Source of the DNA: Waddlia chondrophila WSU 86-1044
GTDB lineage: Bacteria; Chlamydiota; Chlamydiia; Chlamydiales; Waddliaceae
Direction of reading: 5' to 3'
DNA: 64,000 nt
Assembly: GCF_000092785.1 (NCBI RefSeq)
Contig: NC_014225.1
Span: forward strand, 695,340 to 759,339
Part shown: positions 9,785 through 18,356 of the stretch, piece by piece
How the letters are laid out: each line of letters opens with the position of its first letter
Numbering within the stretch: position 1 is the first letter of the stretch
The notes under the pieces: generated by a model
What the model was told of the DNA's origin: nothing
The model's database searches: none
What the model saw: the letters and a program-made list of their open reading frames with translations, nothing else
Made by a program: the position numbers and the translations under genes

Positions 9785-10738
9785 ATGAAGTTTATGCAAG
9801 GTAAATACTTGCGGATTTTTCTGTTCGTGTTTGCGGTTTCCGTTGCTTTGTATGGAGGGGGCCGCCTTTGGTTTCACTTTACAGATGGATTTCGCATTGC
9901 CCATATTACCTCCAACTTTAAGCCAGACCCTAGATGGGAAATTCGAAAGCTGAATCTCGAAGAGGAAAAAGAGGTAGAGGCAGCTCTTTCTCAATCTTAC
10001 ATTTATTTGGGGAAAGGGTGCCAGTCTTACGCTTTTGAAAGCGAAGACGGACATTATGTATTAAAATTTCTAAAATATAAGCGCTATAGGCCGCAGTTTT
10101 ATTTCTACTTATTCACGTTCTTTCCTGAATTCCAGAAGTATCTTGATAGAAAAATCGAAGAAAAGAAAAAGTTATTAGATGTTTTGTTCACCAGCTGGAG
10201 CATTTGCTTTGATCACTTGCCGCAAGAGACTGCAATGGTCTATTTGCATTTAAACAAGTCTAACCATCTAAATAAGCGGATTGTCATTCGAGATAAAATT
10301 GGAAGAGAGCATCAACTGGAAATGGATAACATGGAATTTATGATCCAAAGAAAGGGGGAGATGCTTTGCCCAGCAATCGATCGGATGATGGCAGAAGGGA
10401 GAGCGGAAGAAACAAAAAAAATGCTGTCGGGGTTGTTTCAAATTATCTTGAACGAATACCGTAAAGGATTAGCGGATATGGATTATGCATTGATGCAAAA
10501 CACGGCTGTGGTAGATCAAAAAGCGTTTCAGTTGGATATCGGACAGTTTGTTGCTGATCCGATGGTTTCCAATCCCGATTTTTATTATCAGGAAATATTC
10601 AATAAGTATGACAAGTTCCGTAAATGGCTGGGTAAAAACCATCCATCTCTTGTAGAACACGTGAACAACGAGCTTGTTCAGGAGATGGGAGAGAAATTTC
10701 ACACAATGCGATATATGCCGAATCCTAATCAATTTTGA
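9785..10738 (+). CDS. membrane-anchored protein with degenerate protein-kinase-like fold
   Basis: A 317-residue protein with one N-terminal membrane helix (residues 9-29). Residues 73-96 read like a kinase beta1-Gly loop-beta2-beta3 unit: IYLGKGCQSYAF followed by VLKF (Lys94). Later DMDYALMQN (231-239) resembles a catalytic loop and QLDIGQF (249-255) a DFG-like metal site. HRD and DFG are not canonical, so it may be an atypical kinase or a pseudokinase. The start is ATG 9785; Met4 at 9794 is an alternative. The end overlaps the convergent quinone oxidoreductase by 14 bases. Confidence 0.6.
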   Translation: MKFMQGKYLRIFLFVFAVSVALYGGGRLWFHFTDGFRIAHITSNFKPDPRWEIRKLNLEEEKEVEAALSQSYIYLGKGCQSYAFESEDGHYVLKFLKYKRYRPQFYFYLFTFFPEFQKYLDRKIEEKKKLLDVLFTSWSICFDHLPQETAMVYLHLNKSNHLNKRIVIRDKIGREHQLEMDNMEFMIQRKGEMLCPAIDRMMAEGRAEETKKMLSGLFQIILNEYRKGLADMDYALMQNTAVVDQKAFQLDIGQFVADPMVSNPDFYYQEIFNKYDKFRKWLGKNHPSLVEHVNNELVQEMGEKFHTMRYMPNPNQF

Positions 10739-11675
10739 GCACAATTTTACCCTGCGTATGCTGGGTCTTGATTTGCTCCCAGGCTTTGGCATATTCATCC
10801 AAAGGCAACTCCTTGATACTGGGAGGTACGACTTTCCCTTCGTCGATTAAGCGGCCAATCTCTCTAAGCTGGGAACCATCAGGTCTAACAAAGGTAAAAA
10901 TGCCTCTGATTCCGTGTTCGGAGCACTTTTCAGGATCCGGTCGGTTGACAATACTTACCAGGCATCCTCCTTTTTTAACGATCGCGTAGCTTTGCTCAAG
11001 TGTGTCATATCCGGCGCAGTCAAACACGACATCGACCCCTTCAGGCTCCAGCGATCGTACAGCTTCGGCAAACGGCTGGTTTTTATAATCGATCGCAACA
11101 TCTGCACCTAATTGCTTCGCATAATCGTGGTGATTAGCGCTTGCCGTCGTATAGACTTTAGTACCGGCATGCTTGGCAAACTGCAGCCCCATGCTGCCAA
11201 CTCCTCCCGCTCCTGCGTGGATCAGCACGGTCTGCCCTTTTTGTAAACGGGCGTCGTCAAAAAGCGCTTGCCAGGCAGTTAGAGCAACAAGAGGAATAGA
11301 AGCGGCTTGTGCGGAATTCAATGTCTTTGGCATCGGGGCCACATGCTCTGCGTCGAAACAGACGTATTCAGCGTACGTTCCCCACTGCACGGTGGGTTTG
11401 CGGCAGTATGCAAAGACTTTGTCGCCGACTTTAAAGGCATCGACTCCATCACCTATGGCAGATACTGTTCCAGAGGCATCCCAACCGGGAATTAGAGGAA
11501 ATGCATGAGGGAGCAGCTTATTGAGATATCCTTCGCAAATTTTCCAATCGACTGGGTTGACAGCAGCGTGAGAGATCTTGATTTGCACCTCTTTTGCTTG
11601 AGGTTGGGGAATTGGAAGGTTTTCTTTGGAAGTTTCTTCAATGCCGCCAAATTTATTGATTGTTACAGCTTTCAT
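10725..11675 (-). CDS. zinc-free NADPH:quinone oxidoreductase (MDR family)
   Basis: Medium-chain reductase of the quinone-oxidoreductase branch, a cytosolic NADPH-dependent enzyme acting on quinones or reactive carbonyls. It shows PGWDASGTV (catalytic domain), then the Rossmann motif HAGAGGVGSMGLQ and a DVVFDCAG segment. Zinc-ligand cysteines of alcohol dehydrogenases are absent. The frame extends to 11690, but the second Met (11675) has GAGGAA about 7 bases upstream and matches the family N-terminus (MKAVTINKFGG), so I use it. It is divergent from ridA. Confidence 0.9.
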   Translation of the reverse strand: MKAVTINKFGGIEETSKENLPIPQPQAKEVQIKISHAAVNPVDWKICEGYLNKLLPHAFPLIPGWDASGTVSAIGDGVDAFKVGDKVFAYCRKPTVQWGTYAEYVCFDAEHVAPMPKTLNSAQAASIPLVALTAWQALFDDARLQKGQTVLIHAGAGGVGSMGLQFAKHAGTKVYTTASANHHDYAKQLGADVAIDYKNQPFAEAVRSLEPEGVDVVFDCAGYDTLEQSYAIVKKGGCLVSIVNRPDPEKCSEHGIRGIFTFVRPDGSQLREIGRLIDEGKVVPPSIKELPLDEYAKAWEQIKTQHTQGKIVLKID

Positions 11676-11739
11676 CTTGTCATTCCTCATGTTATTCTAT
11701 AGGATTAAATGATAATGAATTTATTTATCAAGGATTGTC

Positions 11740-12129
11740 ATGCTAGAGATTAAAACAGATTGTGCTCCAAAAGCTTTGGGTCCTTATTCTCAAGGAATTA
11801 AGGTGGGAAATTTTCTATTTGTTTCGGGACAGGTTCCCCTTGATCCGCAGACTGGAAATCTTGTAGAGGGGGGGATTGCCAAGCAAGTGACGCAAGTCAT
11901 AGACAATCTCGAGTCTGTGTTGAAAGCTGGAGGGGCGGATCTATCAAAAGTTGTTCGAGTGGATATTTTTTTAACAGATTTGAGCAACGATTTTCCCATT
12001 GTCAACGAGATTTACTCCAGCCGTTTCATCGGTTCTGTAAAGCCTGCGCGGCAGACTGTTGAAGTCGGCAAACTTCCGGCGGAAGCCCTTGTAGAGATGT
12101 CTTGTGTCGCTTATTCGGAGGAAGCATGA
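11740..12129 (+). CDS. ridA: RidA family enamine/imine deaminase
   Basis: A 129-residue RidA/YjgF/UK114 protein. RidA hydrolyses reactive enamines such as 2-aminoacrylate released by PLP enzymes. The signatures are APKALGPYSQG (residues 9-19), FVSGQVPLDP and KPARQTVEVGKLP, with the substrate-binding Arg in PARQT. The length is normal. The next gene starts at 12126, overlapping the stop region by 4 bases, so the two are probably cotranscribed. Confidence 0.95.
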   Translation: MLEIKTDCAPKALGPYSQGIKVGNFLFVSGQVPLDPQTGNLVEGGIAKQVTQVIDNLESVLKAGGADLSKVVRVDIFLTDLSNDFPIVNEIYSSRFIGSVKPARQTVEVGKLPAEALVEMSCVAYSEEA

Positions 12130-13091
12130 AACAGGCGCTGGTTATCTTTTTGTTGAGCATGGTTGTTGGGCCTCTTTTCTCACAGGAAGAGGGCGAGGTG
12201 CGCGTTGCGTTGGTTGGAGACGGAATCGGCCAAGGCTCTGAAGGGGTTGATGCGGAATCCTTTGCGAGATTATTGGCAAAAGTTGCTGAACAGAAGCCGA
12301 ATGTTGTTTTTTTCTTGGGAAACCTCGTCGATGGGCTTGAGCAGTCCACAGCTCCAGAGAGCATTAAAAAACTGAAAAACCATCTTGAACAGTTTACTCG
12401 TTTGACGGACACATATCTTGGAAAACAAGTTAAAATCTATCCTGTCATCGGAAACCATACCTTTGTCAATACACAAGCTGCGCAGTTATTCAAAGAGCAT
12501 TTCAAAATTAAAGATACTGCTCCTCTCGAATCTTACCAATGGGCTTATGCGGTGAATATTGAACAGACTCAGTTTATTGTACTGGCAAGCGGCTTATTTG
12601 AGAGGAAATATCGCGGCTATCGTCAAGAAGTCCTCACGATGCCGCTTCTCGACTGGCTTGAAAAGGAGTTGCGCACGAATGCCGATTCGATCCGCTACCG
12701 TTTTGTGATCGGACACATGCCGGCATTTTCTTCTCGTGCTACAGAAGGTATTTACAGTGGGTTGGACAAAGATCTTGAACGGAGAGATGCGTTTTGGCAG
12801 GTGTTGAAGAACAATGACGCACTCGGTTATTTTGCTTCCCATGAGCCCTTATATGATCGTTTGAACCGCGACGGTGTTTGGCAGATCATTTCAGGAGGTG
12901 CAGGAATGATGGAGAACGGAGATGGCTCAAGCTCTGTCTTTCAGCATTTTATCTTAATCTCAATCCCGAAAAACAAAGCGAAAAATCCGGTGCTTGAATC
13001 GATCGATATCAAAGGGAAAATTTGGGATGAATTTGAGATTGTACCTCTCGACAAGCCTGTGCATCAATTAAGAATTTCGAATAGAGGGTAG
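12126..13091 (+). CDS. exported calcineurin-like metallophosphoesterase, metal site degenerate
   Basis: The start is ATG 12126 (GGAGG at 12117-12121); an upstream GTG in frame is not used. The 321-residue protein has a Sec signal (MKQALVIFLLSMVVGPLFSQ). The fold is recognisable from FLGNLVD, VIGNHTF and VIGHMPAFSS plus GGAGMMENG, which align with GDxxD, GNH[DE] and GHxH of metallophosphoesterases and purple acid phosphatases. The bridging Asp is Asn (GNLVD), the first block reads VGDGIG instead of DxH, and GNH is followed by Thr. It may be catalytically altered. It overlaps ridA by 4 bases and lies 9 bases before the uridine kinase. Confidence 0.7.
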   Translation: MKQALVIFLLSMVVGPLFSQEEGEVRVALVGDGIGQGSEGVDAESFARLLAKVAEQKPNVVFFLGNLVDGLEQSTAPESIKKLKNHLEQFTRLTDTYLGKQVKIYPVIGNHTFVNTQAAQLFKEHFKIKDTAPLESYQWAYAVNIEQTQFIVLASGLFERKYRGYRQEVLTMPLLDWLEKELRTNADSIRYRFVIGHMPAFSSRATEGIYSGLDKDLERRDAFWQVLKNNDALGYFASHEPLYDRLNRDGVWQIISGGAGMMENGDGSSSVFQHFILISIPKNKAKNPVLESIDIKGKIWDEFEIVPLDKPVHQLRISNRG

Positions 13092-13100
13092 TGTAAAGAA

Positions 13101-13763
13101 ATGAAAAAATTTTGGATTTGTGCTCTTTTGCTTTTGGTTTCGCAATTGCAGGTCTTAGATGCTGTTTTAGTCGGTATTGCCGGAGGAACAGGCTCCGGAA
13201 AAACAACGCTGGCCACAAAGCTCAGTTTGTATTTCGGCACAGAAGCTGTGTTGATCTCCCAGGATTGTTACTATAAAGATTTATCCCACTTGTCTACCGA
13301 AGAGCGGGCTTTTGTCAATTTCGACCATCCGGATTCTTTGGATTTAGAGCTGATGCTTGAGCATCTTAGCGCATTGAAACAAGGAAATTCCGTTGTCATC
13401 CCTTCTTATGATTTTACAACGCATACGCGGGTGGATCAGGTAAAAATTGTCGATCCGGCATCTCTGATTATTGTGGAGGGAATTTTGCTATTAGCTGTCC
13501 CAGAGATCAGAGAACTCTTCGATCTTAAAATTTTTATCGATACCGATGATGATATTCGCATTCTCAGAAGGTTGGAAAGAGATCTGCTTGAAAGGGGCAG
13601 AAATTTCGATAGTGTCAAAAATCAGTACTTATCAACAGTTAAGCCAATGCATCACCAATTCGTCGAACCTAGTAAAAACCAGGCGGATGTCGTGATTTGG
13701 GGAACTAATGAAAATTTTGATGTCGCTACCGGGCTCATTTCGGGTTACTTAAAAAAATTATGA
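13101..13763 (+). CDS. udk: uridine kinase with hydrophobic N-terminal extension
   Basis: A P-loop nucleoside kinase that phosphorylates uridine/cytidine. GIAGGTGSGKTT (residues 25-36) is the Walker A, then SQDCYYKDL, NFDHPDS, YDFTTHTR and VEGILLL, all typical of Udk. It begins with MKKFWICALLLLVSQLQVLDA, which looks like a signal peptide or anchor, whereas normal Udk starts only a few residues before the P-loop. No better downstream ATG or GTG exists, only TTG near 13146 without a ribosome site. The upstream gene is exported, but a kinase needs ATP, so the extension is puzzling. Confidence 0.85.
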   Translation: MKKFWICALLLLVSQLQVLDAVLVGIAGGTGSGKTTLATKLSLYFGTEAVLISQDCYYKDLSHLSTEERAFVNFDHPDSLDLELMLEHLSALKQGNSVVIPSYDFTTHTRVDQVKIVDPASLIIVEGILLLAVPEIRELFDLKIFIDTDDDIRILRRLERDLLERGRNFDSVKNQYLSTVKPMHHQFVEPSKNQADVVIWGTNENFDVATGLISGYLKKL

Positions 13764-14024
13764 ATCTTGACGATTTGAACATTTGCAGTTGAACTTGTTG
13801 TAAAGCCAAGCAAGAACAAAGAGTCCAATGGATCCATTCAAGAATCCATAAACTAGGCCTAAGAAAGCTCCTCCAAAGGTGATGCTATATCCTGGGTAGA
13901 GATCGGCAAGCAATGCCGACCACATTGACGCGTATCCTGTATACATGCAGATGAAAGTAAAGATGAAGACGAAAGCGCCGAATAATAGGCCTCCGGCTAA
14001 ACCAAGTGCCTTTGAATTGATCAT
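13758..14024 (-). CDS. small two-helix membrane protein (so-called bacteriophage holin family)
   Basis: An 88-residue protein with two long hydrophobic segments (about 6-32 and 44-78) and the motif ADLYPGYSITFGGAFLGLVYGFLNG, which I recognise only from small membrane proteins labelled bacteriophage holin in public annotation. The label does not imply lysis. AGGAGG at 14034-14039 defines the start. It follows the SIMPL gene by 12 bases, so they form an operon. Its end overlaps the udk stop by 6 bases (convergent). Confidence 0.7.
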   Translation of the reverse strand: MINSKALGLAGGLLFGAFVFIFTFICMYTGYASMWSALLADLYPGYSITFGGAFLGLVYGFLNGSIGLFVLAWLYNKFNCKCSNRQDS

Positions 14025-14036
14025 TGTTTGATCCTC

Positions 14037-14729
14037 CTAATCAATTTGATAAACGATGGTGACGCCGGCAGACATTTCGACATCGCCTGCGGCAATAGGT
14101 GTATTTTCCGCAGCCATTGCTTTCATCATGAACTGCCGCGGCGCTCCAATTTGCGAGCTGTCAATAGAGATTGCAGTGATTTTAATCAGCTGGACATCTG
14201 CTGCTTGGCTTAGCGACTTCGCATCTTCAATAGCATTTTTAGTAGCAGCTCGGATGAGAGCGTCGCGATGCTTTTGCGGATCGCTTATCTGAAACTGAAT
14301 GTGGTTAATGGAGTTTGCTCCAGCGCTTGCCGCTGCATCGATAAAAGTACCTGCCTTATCTATTTGATCTGTGGTTACATCAAGTGAGTTGCGCACTTCA
14401 AATCCAATGATTTCCGGAGACCAGTCGGAGGCCGCATCGCGAGGACGCGGGCTATAGAGAGGGTTGATGGAAAAATCACCGGTTTGGTAGTTATTTTCGC
14501 CAAGGCCTGAATTTTCAAGAGCTTTGATCAGCTGATTCATCTGCGTGTTGTTTTTCAATAGCGCCTCTTTGGCGTTTTTTCCCTGCGACACCACTCCCAG
14601 GCTAATGTTCAACTGATCAGCCGGCTGAGAAAGCACGGCATAGCCTCTTACACTTAAAGAAGGAAGCTCTTCTACGGCGGACAACAGAGTCGTTGCTGCC
14701 ATGCTTAAAGCAATGATTAGATTGCGCAT
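14037..14729 (-). CDS. exported SIMPL-domain (DUF541) protein
   Basis: A 230-residue protein with a signal peptide (MRNLIIALSMAATTLLSAVE) and the SIMPL pattern: VRGYAVLSQPAD, NNTQMNQLIKALENSGL, ISPLYSP-like NPLYSPRP and a C-terminal VEMSAGVTIVYQID. Family members are periplasmic or outer-membrane proteins of mostly unknown role, some linked to stress resistance. It is upstream of and probably cotranscribed with the small membrane protein at 14024. Confidence 0.85.
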   Translation of the reverse strand: MRNLIIALSMAATTLLSAVEELPSLSVRGYAVLSQPADQLNISLGVVSQGKNAKEALLKNNTQMNQLIKALENSGLGENNYQTGDFSINPLYSPRPRDAASDWSPEIIGFEVRNSLDVTTDQIDKAGTFIDAAASAGANSINHIQFQISDPQKHRDALIRAATKNAIEDAKSLSQAADVQLIKITAISIDSSQIGAPRQFMMKAMAAENTPIAAGDVEMSAGVTIVYQID

Positions 14730-14860
14730 TACAAGATCCTTTTATTAATAACTGTATATATTTTTTTATTTATTTGCAAAGATCATTAAAAATATAAGTG
14801 GCAATTTATGCCGTTCTCAGACACAATTTGCACTCAAGAATAGAATTAAGGGAGTCTGTA

Positions 14861-15931
14861 ATGGTTACGACAGATTATTTACACGAGCTGCTTGGCTCAG
14901 AAGCTGATGAACTGCTGAATTACACTTGCGAGAAGGTGGGAAAAGAGAGCATCAACGCTCCTGGACCGGACTGGTTAGACCGCGTGCATATGAACAGCGA
15001 CAGGTCTCCTCGTGTTTTGCGGAATTTGGGAGAGCTTTTCAACCATGGCAGGCTTGCCGGCACCGGATATTTGTCGATTCTCCCCGTCGATCAGGGGATT
15101 GAGCATTCTGCAGGCGCCTCTTTTGCTCCCAACCCGATCTATTTTGATCCCGAAAATATCGTCAGATTTGCTATTGAAGCTGGTTGCAACGGAGTGGCAT
15201 CGACAGTAGGGGTTTTGGGGAATGTTGCTCGTAAATATGCTCACAAGATCCCATTCATCGTCAAGCTTAACCACAACGAACTTCTTTCCTATCCCAATCA
15301 GTTCGATCAAATTTTATTTGCCAGCGTAGACCAGGCGTTTGAAATGGGGGCTGTGGCTGTCGGCGCGACCATCTATTATGGATCGCATGAAAGCCATCGC
15401 CAGATACAGGAGATTTCTCAGGCATTTAAGTATGCTCATGAGTTGGGAATGGGAACAATTCTCTGGTGCTACCTGCGCAATCCTGCTTTTAAAGTAAATG
15501 GTGTCGACTATCATGATAGCGCGGATTTGACAGGACAGGCAAATCACCTGGGAGCTACAATTGAAGCCGATATCGTTAAGCAGAAACTACCGACGAAGAA
15601 TGGGGGGTATCAAGCGCTCAACCAGGAATCAAAATTCGGAAAATACAGCGAATTAATGTACAGGAATCTTCTGTCCGATCATCTAATCGATCTCTGTCGA
15701 TACCAAGTCTTGAATAGTTTTAATGGCAGGGTGGGATTGATCAACTCCGGAGGGGCTTCGGGGAAAAATGATATGGTTGAAGCTGTGAAAACTGCAATCA
15801 TCAATAAGCGTGCAGGCGGAATGGGATTAATCAGCGGAAGGAAGACGTTTCAAAAGCCTATGAATGAAGGGATTAAGCTCTTTCATGCCATCCAGGATGT
15901 ATATCTCAATCCTGAGATTACTCTGGCTTAA
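14861..15931 (+). CDS. fbaB: class I fructose-bisphosphate aldolase, DhnA type
   Basis: The enzyme cleaves fructose 1,6-bisphosphate to DHAP and glyceraldehyde 3-phosphate through a Schiff base. Diagnostic segments are [35 protein letters not shown] and [12 protein letters not shown] 14861 is preceded by AAGGGAG at 14848-14854, giving 356 residues, close to E. coli FbaB (350). An in-frame GTG at 14798 has no ribosome site and was rejected. It stands alone, and no clear terminator was seen after it. Confidence 0.93.
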   Translation: MVTTDYLHELLGSEADELLNYTCEKVGKESINAPGPDWLDRVHMNSDRSPRVLRNLGELFNHGRLAGTGYLSILPVDQGIEHSAGASFAPNPIYFDPENIVRFAIEAGCNGVASTVGVLGNVARKYAHKIPFIVKLNHNELLSYPNQFDQILFASVDQAFEMGAVAVGATIYYGSHESHRQIQEISQAFKYAHELGMGTILWCYLRNPAFKVNGVDYHDSADLTGQANHLGATIEADIVKQKLPTKNGGYQALNQESKFGKYSELMYRNLLSDHLIDLCRYQVLNSFNGRVGLINSGGASGKNDMVEAVKTAIINKRAGGMGLISGRKTFQKPMNEGIKLFHAIQDVYLNPEITLA

Positions 15932-16008
15932 TTAACAATAGAGATCCTATTTTTAAGAATTTATTTTAATATAAATGTTTTTTTGATAGGATAATGATTA
16001 AGAGAGTA

Positions 16009-16037
16009 TTGACAAAGCTTTGTCATAGCTCTCTAAA
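16009..16037 (+). promoter_or_regulatory. promoter with palindromic operator for the 16058 gene
   Basis: TTGACA (16009-16014) and TCTAAA (16032-16037) are 17 bp apart. The -35 box overlaps a perfect 16-bp palindrome TGACAAAGCTTTGTCA (16010-16025), a good candidate repressor site. Confidence 0.4.
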
Positions 16038-16057
16038 AAATTCAAAGGAGCATCGCT

Positions 16058-16243
16058 ATGCGATTCATTTTCAATTTTATTTTTTTTGGATTGTTATTTT
16101 TTATCATCTACAAATTTTTACCGGAAACATTTGAAACATTGGTAGGTTGGGTAGATAAACTATATGACGTGCTTAGAGACGCGGTTGTTTGGGTCTTTGA
16201 AAAAGTGCAGTCAGTCGCTTCAAACTCTGGAAACGCTGCTTAA
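16058..16243 (+). CDS. small membrane protein, 61 aa
   Basis: The N-terminal half is one hydrophobic helix (residues 2-20) and the rest looks amphipathic (VGWVDKLYDVLRDAVVW). A strong AAAGGAG site lies at 16044-16050. Function unknown. A consensus-like -35 and a palindrome upstream suggest a dedicated, regulated transcript. Confidence 0.7.
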   Translation: MRFIFNFIFFGLLFFIIYKFLPETFETLVGWVDKLYDVLRDAVVWVFEKVQSVASNSGNAA

Positions 16244-16244
16244 A

Positions 16245-17027
16245 TCACTGAAAGCCTGTTTTGAAAAATTTTCGGTTTGAAACGGCAGCGCCTCCCGTAT
16301 GCGGCTGCTCCCAGACGGGAGGAGGCAGTTTCAATGTTTCCAATAAATTTCCATAAAGCTCATTTTTTGTTGGATGGGCGTCCTCGACTAGATGATAAAT
16401 CCCTGTCAGACGATGATGGACGCTCCAGATAATCCCTTTTGTAATGAGCGGCAAAGAGCTGTGATTTGTGGGAGAGTCTCTACCCGTCATCGTTTTCCCA
16501 GAAAATCTGCGTGCTCGGTCGATGATCTTTCTTCCGGGTCCATAGATTCCTCCCAACCTTAGAATACAGATGCTGACCATTGGGCTTGCAGCTCTGAGAT
16601 AGCAATTTTCTGTAGCGATCAATATTTTTCCATTTTCACTGTCAGCAAGAAGGGGGCTTGATTCATCAATTGTAGCTCCGTTGTGGTTCCCGCAAACAGA
16701 GGTGCTGCTGGTGTATAAAAGATAAAAAGATCGGGAGCGGTCAGAGAGCGCTTGTGTGATCCCTTCGGCTGTTTCCAGATAGGTTTCTGTGTATTGATTC
16801 CAGTGATTTGGAGCAGCGCAGATGATAGCAAAGTCTGCCTCTTTGATGAGTTCAGCGACTTTTTTTCGGTCGCTTCCCTTAACGACTTCAACGCGTGGAG
16901 TCAGTTTTCGCAGTTCAGCAACTTTTTCCTCTTTTGTCGTAGTTGCGATTAAAGAGTCTTGTTTATTCGGCCATTCTTTGATGCATGCGCATCCTACATA
17001 ACCAGCTCCAAAAATGATTCCATTCAT
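16245..17027 (-). CDS. NAD(P)-dependent epimerase/dehydratase-like protein
   Basis: An extended-SDR protein of about 260 residues. FGAGYVGCACI at the N-terminus is the Rossmann motif. YTSSTSVCGN and LRLGGIYGPGR follow, as in YeeZ-like nucleoside-sugar epimerase relatives. The canonical catalytic YxxxK is not obvious. ATG 17027 lies 2 bases after the tag stop. A TTG at 17042 in the same frame is possible. It is the third gene of the ogt-tag operon. Substrate unknown. Confidence 0.75.
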   Translation of the reverse strand: MNGIIFGAGYVGCACIKEWPNKQDSLIATTTKEEKVAELRKLTPRVEVVKGSDRKKVAELIKEADFAIICAAPNHWNQYTETYLETAEGITQALSDRSRSFYLLYTSSTSVCGNHNGATIDESSPLLADSENGKILIATENCYLRAASPMVSICILRLGGIYGPGRKIIDRARRFSGKTMTGRDSPTNHSSLPLITKGIIWSVHHRLTGIYHLVEDAHPTKNELYGNLLETLKLPPPVWEQPHTGGAAVSNRKFFKTGFQ

Positions 17028-17029
17028 GC

Positions 17030-17587
17030 CTAATGATTCCAATGAATACAGTCGGCCAGATGATCATTAACGAGGCCGACTGCCTGCATGTAAGCGTAGA
17101 TGATCGTTGAGCCGACAAAGCTCATTCCGCGCTTTTTTAAATCTTTTGAAATTGCATCGCTGATGGGAGTTGTTGTCGGGACATCTTGCATCGATTTCCA
17201 TTTATTGACGATCGGCTTGTTATTGACAAATTTCCATAGATATCGATCGAATGAGCCGAATTCTTTTTGGATCTCTAGAAACACGCATGCGTTTTTTCTG
17301 GCTGCGGAAATTTTCAGTCGATTGCGGATGATGCGTTGATCGCTTTTCAATTGATCCAGCTCCTGATCATTCATCGCTGCCACTTTCACAGGATCGAAAT
17401 TGTGAAAGGCTTCCCGGTATCCCTTTCTGCGTTTTAAGATTGTTTCCCAGCTTAGGCCAGCTTGCGCTCCTTCCAGGATAAGCATTTCAAACAAGCGTGT
17501 GTCGTCATGGACAGGGATTCCCCATTCTTTGTCGTGATATTCAGCGTAAAATTCTTTATCCGGTCCGTTTCCGAAGCATCTTTTCAT
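17030..17587 (-). CDS. tag: DNA-3-methyladenine glycosylase I
   Basis: Excises 3-methyladenine from alkylated DNA. The 185-residue protein begins MKRCFGNG and contains EYHDKEWG, the LEGAQAGLSW motif and the C-terminal NDHLADC. The zinc ligands Cys4, His18, His176 and Cys180 are all present, matching the HhH-Tag family. It overlaps the upstream ogt end by 32 bases, so the two alkylation-repair genes are translationally coupled. Confidence 0.95.
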   Translation of the reverse strand: MKRCFGNGPDKEFYAEYHDKEWGIPVHDDTRLFEMLILEGAQAGLSWETILKRRKGYREAFHNFDPVKVAAMNDQELDQLKSDQRIIRNRLKISAARKNACVFLEIQKEFGSFDRYLWKFVNNKPIVNKWKSMQDVPTTTPISDAISKDLKKRGMSFVGSTIIYAYMQAVGLVNDHLADCIHWNH

Positions 17588-18164
17588 GATTCAACATCCA
17601 TTCTTTGCGGTGAATTCCTCCTCCGTATCCTCCCAGCTTTCCATTCGCATTGATCACGCGGTGGCAAGGGATAATGATTGCTAATTGGTTTGATCCGTTC
17701 GCTTGCGCCACAGCCCGCGATCCTGTCGGTTTGCCGATAGCTTCGGCAACTTCTCGATACGAGCGCGTTTCTCCTGTAGGAATGCGGCAAAGTTCTTCCC
17801 ATACACATCTCTGGAAGGGAGTGCCCATCATTTGAATAGGAGTGTTAAAATCACTGCATTTTCCTGAGAAATAGAGGGAAAGTTCTTTTTCGATTGAATG
17901 GATCGGCTTTGTTTTTCCCTGAATAATTTTACTATTTGTGTGTTTTTTGAGTTGTTCAATTTTTCGTTCCAGTTTTTTTCTCTCGGTAAACTCGAGAAGG
18001 CAAAGAGCGTTTTCATCTGCAATAGCCAGCATCGTCCCCAAGGGAGAGTCTATCCATGAGGAGTGAAAAATTTTGGCCGCTGATGTTTTTGAAGGCGGGG
18101 AGTTCATCATCTTTGAAAGCGAGTCGATGAATTTCGAGTTGGCAGGTAGTTGCGTTTGAATCAT
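17556..18164 (-). CDS. ogt: methylated-DNA--[protein]-cysteine S-methyltransferase
   Basis: Suicide repair protein that transfers the methyl group of O6-methylguanine or O4-methylthymine to its own Cys. The C-terminal domain has GTPFQRCVW, ETRSYREVA, GSRAVAQANGSN and IIPCHRVI with the acceptor Cys167, then the GGYGGG hinge. The first 35 residues are an extra, poorly conserved leader. GAGGAA precedes ATG 18164. First gene of ogt-tag-epimerase. Confidence 0.93.
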   Translation of the reverse strand: MIQTQLPANSKFIDSLSKMMNSPPSKTSAAKIFHSSWIDSPLGTMLAIADENALCLLEFTERKKLERKIEQLKKHTNSKIIQGKTKPIHSIEKELSLYFSGKCSDFNTPIQMMGTPFQRCVWEELCRIPTGETRSYREVAEAIGKPTGSRAVAQANGSNQLAIIIPCHRVINANGKLGGYGGGIHRKEWMLNHEKMLRKRTG

Positions 18165-18265
18165 TTTTCCTCTTTTAATTTCTTCCCTATTATGCAGATT
18201 TCAACGATTAATCGCCTTTAAAAAATAGAAATAGAAATTCCTTGTCAAAAAAAGATTTTTGAAGT

Positions 18266-18295
18266 TATACCGAATCAACTTCAAGATTCGGTATA
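18266..18295. repeat. inverted repeat upstream of katA
   Basis: Eleven-base arms (TATACCGAATC at 18266-18276 and its complement at 18285-18295) flank an 8-bp spacer, AACTTCAA. It lies 60 bp before the katA start and may be an operator. A related repeat follows katA at 19817. Confidence 0.5.
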
Positions 18296-18356
18296 TACCG
18301 GTCATTATTGGAAAATGAATTTTATAGCTAAAAATTTACTTTAAGGAAGTTTTGTG

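Noticed and set aside
14798-14860. Extended N-terminus of the aldolase from GTG 14798
   Set aside because: No ribosome site, and the ATG at 14861 has AAGGGAG and gives the family length.
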